Shown here: positions 1 to 4,785 of the stretch, in pieces
Layout: each line of letters begins with the position of its first letter
Numbering within the stretch: position 1 is the stretch's first letter
Assembly: GCA_002309305.1 (NCBI GenBank)
Contig: DBWR01000053.1
Location: 1-6,842, forward strand
Origin: Treponema sp. UBA1233
Lineage (GTDB): Bacteria > Spirochaetota > Spirochaetia > Treponematales > Treponemataceae
Direction of reading: 5' to 3'
DNA: 6,842 bases
Notes under the pieces: generated by a model
The model's input: only the letters and a program-made list of their open reading frames with translations
Database searches by the model: none
Told to the model about the DNA's origin: nothing
Position numbers and translations under genes: made by a program

Positions 1-750
1 ATAGAAGTAAAAAACCTTTGCGCTTCATACAACGGAACAGCTGTTTTTGAAAACCTTTCCTTTACATTGCAAGACAAAAGCTTTACTGCCCTGTGCGGAA
101 AAAACGGTTCCGGAAAAAGTACGCTGCTTTCCTTGATTGCAGGAATCATCCCCGATGGCCTTAAACATTCAGGGGAAATTCTATTGGATGGGAAAGACGT
201 CTTTAAGATGAAGAGGGAAGAAGCGGCACAAAAGATTTCGTTCCTACTGCAAAGCGAAAATCCCGCATGGAATTTTTCTGTACGCCAGTTTGTTGAAACA
301 GGCCTCTATGCATTTGGAAGGATGAGCCAGTCTGAATGTGATGCCGCAGTAAACGAAGCCCTGGGAAAAACAGGAATACCAGACTTTGCCGACAAAAAAA
401 TCATGAACCTTTCCGGTGGGGAATTTCAAAAATGCCGTCTTGCACGATGCTTTGTACAAAAGACAAAAACCATTCTTTTTGATGAACCCGCGGAAAAACT
501 GGACCTTCCGTTTCAGCTCAAATTTCTTGAACAGATCAGTTCACTTGAAAACACAGTCCTCTTTTCCATCCACGATTTGAACACAGCATCTTTATTTGCC
601 ACAGATTTTCTTTTATTGTCAAACGGCCGGCTGATTCAGGCAGACAGAAAAACAATCTTTGACCCACAGCTCCTTTCCGACGCCTACAGCACCCAGGCCA
701 CCATCTTCGACCATCCCGTCAAAAAAGTCCCCCAGGTTTTGTTTTTATAG
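1..750 (+). CDS. ABC transporter ATP-binding protein, iron-siderophore/haem/B12 type (5' end outside window)
   Basis: ATPase subunit expected to energise uptake of an iron chelate, haem or cobalamin through a FecCD/BtuC-type permease at the inner face of the cytoplasmic membrane. The reading frame is open from base 1 to the TAG at 748-750 (249 codons seen). The first residues, IEVKNLCASYNG, are the usual start of an NBD, so only a few codons are probably missing. Counting from base 1: Walker A GKNGSGKST at 33-41, Q-loop Gln84 in FLLQSENP, signature LSGGE at 137-141, Walker B ILFDE ending at Asp161-Glu162, and H-loop His191 in FSIHD. All ATPase residues are present. The Q-loop region (NPAWNFSVRQFVETGLY) resembles the FecE/BtuD group. 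The D-loop region PAEKLD differs from the common PTSHLD. Partner permease and binding-protein genes would lie upstream, outside the window. The substrate cannot be read from this subunit. It ends 10 nt from the convergent ecfT stop. Confidence 0.88.
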   Translation: MEVKNLCASYNGTAVFENLSFTLQDKSFTALCGKNGSGKSTLLSLIAGIIPDGLKHSGEILLDGKDVFKMKREEAAQKISFLLQSENPAWNFSVRQFVETGLYAFGRMSQSECDAAVNEALGKTGIPDFADKKIMNLSGGEFQKCRLARCFVQKTKTILFDEPAEKLDLPFQLKFLEQISSLENTVLFSIHDLNTASLFATDFLLLSNGRLIQADRKTIFDPQLLSDAYSTQATIFDHPVKKVPQVLFL

Positions 751-760
751 TAAAGCAGGC

Positions 761-1540
761 TTACAATATAATTGCTCCGGCCAGAACAAGACCTCCGATC
801 AGGATGAAGACAAAGTCGCGGAGGTGCATCTTGTAGGATTTGGTGCAGCATGCCCTTGTGCGAAGATAAAAGCCACGCAATTCGGCGGCGGTTGCAGTGG
901 ATTCAATTTTGCGTACGGAAGAAATCAGCAGCGGGAAACACAACGGCAGAATCATGCCCACTTTCTTGAACGGATTCTTTATTTCAAAATCAACACCCCT
1001 GGCCTGCTGGGATTCGATGATTCCGCTCATCTCCACAGAAAAAACAGGAATAAAACGTATTGCACTTGTAAACGTAAACGCAAACTTATACGGAATGTGC
1101 AGGTACTTTACCATCGCATTTGAAAGGTCGTTCAGGTTTGTGACGGAAATCAAGATTGAAAGAGGCAGTGTTGCTCCAATCAACCTGAGAACAAGAAGAA
1201 GTCCATTTTGAACCGCTATGTCTGTGATTGCAAAACTTCCTATCTTGAACAGAGGCTCACCTTTTCTTATGACGAGTAGCTGAAGGATGAACAGGAAGAT
1301 TGACATTTTGACCAGTCCCTTGAGGATGCCGAGGGTCCTGAGCAAAAGACCGTTTCCATGGCGGCCGGAATTTCCTACCACTGCAAGAAGAATGTTAAAG
1401 ACGAGTATGCCAATCAGGTAAAAGAAATTGGATGAGCAGAATGAAGCGGCACAAATCAAGATTGAAACAAGGATTTTTACAAGCGGATGCATTTTATGGA
1501 GTATGGACTCGCCGGGCAGATAATCTAAGAAACCTTTCAT
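761..1540 (-). CDS. ecfT: ECF transporter transmembrane component EcfT (CbiQ family)
   Basis: Membrane scaffold of an energy-coupling-factor transporter. It links the substrate-binding S component to the two ATPase domains. The 259-residue length is normal for the family. The N-terminus (LPGESILHKMHPLVKI) is typical of CbiQ/EcfT. Hydrophobic segments lie at about 20-56, 74-91, 112-133 and 241-259. The long cytoplasmic region carries the two coupling motifs that dock on the ATPases: QARG at 179-182, and AAELRG at 218-223, where the usual Ala before Arg is Leu. The start is fixed by a strong GAGGTGA (1547-1553 on the complement) 6 nt upstream of ATG, inside the end of the ATPase gene; only 1 nt separates that stop from this start. 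It is the last gene of the operon trpP-ecfAA'-ecfT. Identification is from motifs and context, and is firm. Confidence 0.93.
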   Translation of the reverse strand: MKGFLDYLPGESILHKMHPLVKILVSILICAASFCSSNFFYLIGILVFNILLAVVGNSGRHGNGLLLRTLGILKGLVKMSIFLFILQLLVIRKGEPLFKIGSFAITDIAVQNGLLLVLRLIGATLPLSILISVTNLNDLSNAMVKYLHIPYKFAFTFTSAIRFIPVFSVEMSGIIESQQARGVDFEIKNPFKKVGMILPLCFPLLISSVRKIESTATAAELRGFYLRTRACCTKSYKMHLRDFVFILIGGLVLAGAIIL

Positions 1541-1541
1541 C

Positions 1542-3311
1542 TTACTTCACCTCTTTAATTCTATTTATCATTTCATCTGCAGTAAACACATCGTTGAATG
1601 CATTTCCCAAAAGCATTGACACCTGGGCAATCTGTGGAGGAAGAAGACGTGCTCTTTCCAACAGAGGCCTGTCGCCAAGTACGGTTCGGGTTTCATCTTC
1701 CGCAAGTATTTCTCCGCGGTTCATCACGATGATTGTCTTTGCAAAGTCCAGGACAACTTCCATATCGTGGCATACCATGATTACCGTTGTTCCCTTATTG
1801 TTCATTTCTGCAATCTTTCCCATCACTTCCATGCACTCACGGTAATCAAGTCCGGTGGTCGGTTCATCAAGAATCAAAATCTCCGGGTTGAGTGCGATAA
1901 GGCATGCAAGGCATAGTCTCTGGCGCTGGCCACGGCTCATGTTGAACGGCTCGCTGTCACCGTCAAAGCCAAATTCGTTGAGCGTATCCGTTACACGCTT
2001 TTCTATCTCGTCCTGTGGAATTCCGTTGTTCTTTAGGCTGAATGCAATTTCTTCGCGGACTGTTGCACAGCAGATCTGGCGGTCCGGGTTTTGGAAAAGG
2101 AATCCTATGTGTTTTGCAAGCGAGCTTACCTTGCGTTTCTTTGTGCTTTCACCCAGGACAAGTACGTCACCGCTGGAAGGTTTTAGAAGACCGTTGCACA
2201 GTTTTGAGAATGTGGATTTTCCCGCACCGTTTGAACCGATTATCGAAATGAAGTCGCCCTTTTTCACCTTTACGTTAAGGTTATGGACATTTGCTGTTTC
2301 ATTGTAAGAGAATGCGACATTCTGAAATTCAAGAACGGCATTGTCATCAGGGACAGAATTACCGGTCAGGCTTGAGAATGACATGTCTGTGCCTTTGTTT
2401 TTATCGGACTTTCGTGCAACCGTGTAAGCCACCTGATTGCCCTTTGTTGAATCAATCTTTGCAACTTTCTTTATGAAATCTGCAGCCTCTTCTGCATTCA
2501 GGCAGATGCTGTCTTCGCTCTTCATGTTTTTTGGAACGAGGTTTTCTTCAACCATCTTTGCCGTAAGAGTTAAAACACGCGGGCAGTTTATGCCTGCTTC
2601 TTCCATTTCTTTTTTATGGGTCAGCGTACTCCTGATTTCGCCATAGTGGACGCATGTTCCTTTTTCAAGAACAATCAGTTTTTTTACAAACTCACACAGG
2701 AGCATGATTTTCTGTTCGGCAACAACAATCGTAATGCCCTTTTCTTCGTTGAGTTTTTTCAACAGCGTGAATATCTGAACTGAAGATGCAGGGTCAAGCT
2801 CGCCTGTGGGTTCATCAAGGACAAGAACATCGGGTTCAAGCGCAAGAATCGCCGCAATAACAAGCTTTTGTTTTTGTCCGCCGCTCAGGAAAGATATTTC
2901 CTTGTGACGGAGCTCTGCTATGCCGAGTGTTTCAAGTGAATCTGTAATCCTCTGTTCAATCTGGTCAGCCGGAATGCCAAAGTTTTCCAGACCAAACAGG
3001 ATTTCATCTTCTACAAAATAGCCTGTAATCTGGCTTTCGATATCCTGAAATACAGAACCGACTTTCAGTGCAAGTTTTCCCGCATCAATATCAAAAGTAT
3101 CGGTACCGTCAACCTTTACGCTGCCGTAAAAATCTCCCTCGTAATGGTGCGGAATAAGGCCGTTGATGCAGTTGCACAAGCTTGTTTTTCCAGCACCTGA
3201 TTCACCGATGATTCCTACAAATCCGCCTTTTTCTATTGAAAGCGAAATGTTTTCCAGTGCATTCTTTTTTGAACCGGTGTATCTGAATGTCAGTTCCTGT
3301 ATTTCTATCAT
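1542..3311 (-). CDS. ecfA: ECF transporter double ATPase (EcfA-A' fused in one chain)
   Basis: Two ABC ATPase domains in one 589-residue cytoplasmic protein, replacing the separate EcfA and EcfA' subunits; such fusions are known (for example YkoD/CbiO-type). Domain 1: Walker A GESGAGKT 36-43, Q-loop Gln89, signature LSGGQ 142-146, Walker B VLVLDEP 162-168, but the H-loop position is Gln200 (VVAEQK, usually EHR). Linker about 235-322, hydrophilic. Domain 2: Walker A GSNGAGKST 359-367, Q-loop Gln407, signature MSRGQ 458-462 (Arg instead of the first Gly), Walker B ILILDEP 478-484, H-loop His515. Both catalytic glutamates (167, 483) are present. In a head-to-tail ABC dimer the two substitutions fall in the same composite site, leaving one canonical site. 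The ATG at 3311 is 2 nt past the trpP stop, with GGAAGA 6 nt upstream (3318-3323 on the complement). The EcfT gene follows after 1 nt. Assignment to an ECF cassette rests on the neighbours as well as the sequence. Confidence 0.93.
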   Translation of the reverse strand: MIEIQELTFRYTGSKKNALENISLSIEKGGFVGIIGESGAGKTSLCNCINGLIPHHYEGDFYGSVKVDGTDTFDIDAGKLALKVGSVFQDIESQITGYFVEDEILFGLENFGIPADQIEQRITDSLETLGIAELRHKEISFLSGGQKQKLVIAAILALEPDVLVLDEPTGELDPASSVQIFTLLKKLNEEKGITIVVAEQKIMLLCEFVKKLIVLEKGTCVHYGEIRSTLTHKKEMEEAGINCPRVLTLTAKMVEENLVPKNMKSEDSICLNAEEAADFIKKVAKIDSTKGNQVAYTVARKSDKNKGTDMSFSSLTGNSVPDDNAVLEFQNVAFSYNETANVHNLNVKVKKGDFISIIGSNGAGKSTFSKLCNGLLKPSSGDVLVLGESTKKRKVSSLAKHIGFLFQNPDRQICCATVREEIAFSLKNNGIPQDEIEKRVTDTLNEFGFDGDSEPFNMSRGQRQRLCLACLIALNPEILILDEPTTGLDYRECMEVMGKIAEMNNKGTTVIMVCHDMEVVLDFAKTIIVMNRGEILAEDETRTVLGDRPLLERARLLPPQIAQVSMLLGNAFNDVFTADEMINRIKEVK

Positions 3312-3313
3312 GA

Positions 3314-3868
3314 TTATTCTTCCACTATCTTTTTCTTCATTGCCTTCATCAACGGAACATAAAGTGCCGCTACGATGATTGCGTTGAGTGTTGCAGTTCC
3401 AAGTACGATCGGTACATAAGCCGCCATCGCAGAAGGATCAGACTTGATGAACACAAAGAGGAGGACAGTATAAAGTCCACCGGAAATAACCGTGCTGATA
3501 AATGTTGCCACAGCTGCAAGAACGATTTTTCCCGCCTTTGTTTTTGCCGGAATGTAAATCAAAAGTCCCATTGCAAGTGCACCCGCCGCTTCTGAAGCGA
3601 AGTTCAGGTATGGAGTTCCAGGATAGAACTGGCAGATTGCTCCAGCGATAAGACCGATGATCAGGCTGTAGTAAATCTTTGGCCTGATGATTACAATTGC
3701 CATACAATACATTGCGATGATGAAATTCGGCTTCATTCCAAACAGGTTGATGTATGTACCGACAAAAAACTTAAGTACAGCACCGGCTGCAAGAAGTACT
3801 GCCGTCAAAAGCAGGTCCTGAAGGCTGATGCCCTTTTTCTCTGATTGTTTCAATTCTCTCTTTTCCAT
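3314..3868 (-). CDS. trpP: ECF transporter S component, TrpP-like (probable tryptophan)
   Basis: Small membrane protein expected to bind the substrate and hand it to the EcfA-A'-T module encoded just downstream. It has 184 residues, with about six hydrophobic segments near 18-36, 47-63, 65-81, 88-106, 114-141 and 150-174. The first segment has an AxxxA spacing (Ala23, Ala27), seen in S components where they contact EcfT. The GMKPNF motif at 44-49 and the overall pattern resemble Bacillus TrpP, a predicted tryptophan transporter. The substrate is therefore an inference from family, not proven. The start at 3868 is chosen because AGGGGA (3876-3881 on the complement) lies 7 nt upstream. An in-frame ATG at 3952 would add 28 residues but lies upstream of the expected transcription start. 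It is the first gene of the operon. Its promoter carries an inverted repeat on the -10 box, suggesting repression. Other amino-acid or vitamin specificities remain possible. Confidence 0.8.
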   Translation of the reverse strand: MEKRELKQSEKKGISLQDLLLTAVLLAAGAVLKFFVGTYINLFGMKPNFIIAMYCMAIVIIRPKIYYSLIIGLIAGAICQFYPGTPYLNFASEAAGALAMGLLIYIPAKTKAGKIVLAAVATFISTVISGGLYTVLLFVFIKSDPSAMAAYVPIVLGTATLNAIIVAALYVPLMKAMKKKIVEE

Positions 3869-3875
3869 TTTGGTT

Positions 3876-3881
3876 TCCCCT
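3876..3881 (-). promoter_or_regulatory. Ribosome binding site of trpP
   Basis: AGGGGA on the minus strand sits 7 nt before the ATG at 3868 and decides this start over the longer in-frame one at 3952. The site overlaps the TAG stop (3880-3882) of the small upstream leader frame, so a ribosome finishing the leader would stop on this sequence. Confidence 0.75.
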
Positions 3882-3921
3882 AATAAGTTATTTTGTTCTT
3901 CATGAAGGCAACAGGAAGCAT
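3880..3921 (-). CDS. Possible 13-residue leader peptide before trpP
   Basis: Within the predicted trpP leader there is a short frame reading MLPVAFMKNKITY and then TAG. It has its own plausible ribosome site, AGAGG (3927-3931 on the complement), 5 nt before its ATG. Its stop codon overlaps the trpP Shine-Dalgarno sequence. That layout would allow translational coupling or occlusion. It contains no Trp codon, so it is not a classical trp attenuator peptide, and I see no terminator/antiterminator pair in the roughly 68-nt leader. A frame this short can arise by chance. It is recorded as a candidate only. Confidence 0.25.
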   Translation of the reverse strand: MLPVAFMKNKITY

Positions 3922-3932
3922 TACCGCCTCTT

Positions 3933-3950
3933 GTTACTATAAGTAGTAAC
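3933..3950. promoter_or_regulatory. Candidate operator, perfect 6-6-6 inverted repeat on the trpP promoter
   Basis: GTTACTATAAGTAGTAAC has perfect 6-bp arms (GTTACT/AGTAAC) around a 6-bp centre. It covers the predicted -10 hexamer (3943-3948) and start site of the ECF operon, where a bound repressor would block RNA polymerase. It shares ACTA...TAGT elements with the E. coli TrpR operator, but with 4 rather than 6 bp between them. A TrpR-like regulator is therefore a guess. Confidence 0.5.
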
Positions 3951-3971
3951 ATATTTTAATGTTTTTGTCAA
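3943..3971 (-). promoter_or_regulatory. Sigma-70-type promoter of the trpP-ecfAA'-ecfT operon
   Basis: On the minus strand a consensus -35 TTGACA (3966-3971) is followed by a 17-bp spacer and TACTAC (3943-3948), a weak -10. Transcription would start near 3936, giving a leader of about 68 nt. Long A/T runs lie just upstream (3981-4006) and could act as an UP element. The weak -10 inside an inverted repeat fits a repressible promoter. Confidence 0.6.
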
Positions 3972-4009
3972 TAGAAACAATAAAATTTTTTAATTTTTTT
4001 TTCTTTTGC

Positions 4010-4039
4010 TTAACCAATCATTCAATCTTGTGATATAAT
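4010..4039 (+). promoter_or_regulatory. Extended -10 promoter of the hemerythrin gene
   Basis: TGATATAAT (4031-4039) is a perfect extended -10 (TG, one base, then TATAAT). An 18-bp spacer separates it from TTAACC (4010-4015), which matches 4 of 6 bases of the -35 consensus. The start site would be near 4045-4047, right at the ribosome binding site GGAG (4046-4049), so the 5' leader would be only about 10 nt. Confidence 0.6.
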
Positions 4040-4055
4040 GTTGATGGAGCTAGCT

Positions 4056-4517
4056 ATGAAAAGACTATATGATGGATCTGAAGAATCTAAAACCTACATT
4101 AAATGGGACCCGAAATTCAAAATCGGCATTCCCATAATCGACGAGCAGCATGAGCATCTGGTGAATTTGTGTAACGATTTTTATCAAAGTCTTTTGCAAA
4201 ACAAGGATTCAGAAAGCTACCACGCATTGGTAAAGGAAACCCTAGAAAAATGTCTGGATTACGCCGCCACCCACTTTAAGGAAGAAGAGCGCCTGATGCT
4301 GGCATCAAAATTCAGCGGATACAAGCAGCACAAGGCCTCTCATGACGAATTTACCGCACAGTGCATGATAACTCATTCTACGATAGATTCCCTCACAGTT
4401 TCCGAGGCAATAAAATTCGCCCATTTTTTATATGACTGGATAAACTCCCACATCGCACATGAAGACCGGCTTTATATTCCAACTCTTGTTGAATATTTAA
4501 AGGAACAGAAAAAGTAA
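4056..4517 (+). CDS. Bacteriohemerythrin (oxygen-binding di-iron protein)
   Basis: Single-domain hemerythrin, a four-helix bundle that binds O2 at a non-haem di-iron centre. In bacteria it is linked to oxygen sensing, storage or protection in microaerophiles and anaerobes. Numbering from the chosen start ATG at 4056 (153 residues), all seven ligands are visible: His32 in IDEQHEHL, His73 and Glu77 in HFKEEE, His92 and His96 in HKASH, and His132 and Asp137 in HIAHED. The family's N-terminal W.P.F.IGI motif is at 17-25. No signal peptide, membrane segment or fused sensor domain is seen, so it is cytoplasmic. Upstream in-frame ATGs at 4038 and 4044 are less likely: the first lies inside the -10 box, while GGAG stands 6 nt before 4056. 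It is divergently arranged from the ECF operon. There is no convincing terminator after the stop. The family call is firm; the physiological role is inferred. Confidence 0.92.
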   Translation: MKRLYDGSEESKTYIKWDPKFKIGIPIIDEQHEHLVNLCNDFYQSLLQNKDSESYHALVKETLEKCLDYAATHFKEEERLMLASKFSGYKQHKASHDEFTAQCMITHSTIDSLTVSEAIKFAHFLYDWINSHIAHEDRLYIPTLVEYLKEQKK

Positions 4518-4564
4518 TACATGGGGCTTAATTTGTCAACTGTTTTCCCATCCACAACAAAAGC

Positions 4565-4660
4565 CATAGGACTTTTGCAACAAAGTCAACGTTTTTCATA
4601 GGACTTTTATTGTGAATTGAACATTTTCCATACCACTTTTGCAATTTTCATCTCATTTGT
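4565..4660. repeat. Three direct repeats at exact 32-bp period
   Basis: CATAGGACTTTT begins at 4565 and again at 4597, and CATACCACTTTT begins at 4629, giving spacings of 32 and 32 bp. Copies 1 and 3 continue as GCAA. At the same offset of 20 bp copies 1 and 2 carry GTCAAC and TTGAAC followed by a T-rich run. About 12 of the 32 positions are well conserved and the rest drift. A 32-bp period is about three helical turns, so the cores would face the same side of the DNA. This fits an operator array or a decayed tandem duplication. Confidence 0.65.
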
Positions 4661-4684
4661 GTGAATTTTTTAAAAAATTTTTCC

Positions 4685-4707
4685 ACCTCTATCATATTAT
4701 GAGAGGT
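4685..4707. promoter_or_regulatory. Dyad and possible promoter before the AAA+ gene
   Basis: ACCTCT (4685-4690) and AGAGGT (4702-4707) form a 6-bp inverted repeat with an 11-bp centre. The centre contains TATTAT (4695-4700), a fair -10 box. No good -35 exists at the right distance; the DNA there is an A/T palindrome. It could be an operator/promoter. As an RNA hairpin it lacks a following T-run, so it is not a standard terminator. Confidence 0.35.
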
Positions 4708-4773
4708 TCTTGCAGTAAACTCTAATCGAATGATAAAGAGAACAAATGCAGGATTACAGAACTGACGCTGCAA

Positions 4774-4780
4774 AAGGAGG
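4774..4780 (+). promoter_or_regulatory. Strong ribosome binding site of the AAA+ gene
   Basis: AAGGAGG lies 5 nt before the ATG at 4786. It fixes the start, including the Arg-rich N-terminus. The next in-frame ATG, at 4849, has no well-spaced site. Confidence 0.85.
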
Positions 4781-4785
4781 ACAAC

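Larger units (their letters stand above)
4518..4785. other. Gene-free region upstream of the AAA+ gene
   Basis: No supported gene occurs in these 268 bp. From left to right the region holds: no clear hemerythrin terminator; three 32-bp-period repeats (4565-4660); a 16-bp A/T palindrome of T6 and A6 runs (4664-4679); a 23-bp dyad (4685-4707) that includes a TATTAT box; about 65 bp of plausible leader; and a strong Shine-Dalgarno sequence. It reads as a control region for the AAA+ gene. Confidence 0.6.

Noticed and set aside
748..775. Hairpin between the convergent genes as a shared terminator (GTAAAGC...GCTTAC).
   Set aside because: The arms need a bulge, the stem is AT-rich and short, and no T-run follows on either strand.
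659..1211. Plus-strand open frames over the end of the ABC gene and across ecfT (659-1123, 897-1211).
   Set aside because: They are antisense or out of frame to well-supported genes, and their translations show no domain features.
1432..2646. Several plus-strand open frames opposite the fused ATPase gene.
   Set aside because: They are antisense shadows of a gene with complete ATPase motifs, and their translations are compositionally odd.
3314..3952. Longer trpP frame starting at the ATG at 3952 (212 residues).
   Set aside because: That ATG lies upstream of the predicted transcription start and on the edge of the promoter inverted repeat. A good AGGGGA precedes the start at 3868, and the extra 28 residues are not membrane-like.
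4518..4539. Minus-strand TTGACA at 4534-4539 with TACTTT 17 bp on, as an antisense promoter into the hemerythrin gene.
   Set aside because: The -10 matches only three of six bases and there is no product to support it.
4522..4550. TGGG...CCCA pairing after the hemerythrin stop as a terminator.
   Set aside because: The stem is only 4 bp, the loop is about 20 nt and no T-run follows.
4565..4660. CRISPR array.
   Set aside because: Only about 12 bp per unit is conserved, and the remaining 20 bp is too short for spacers. There are three copies and no cas genes nearby.
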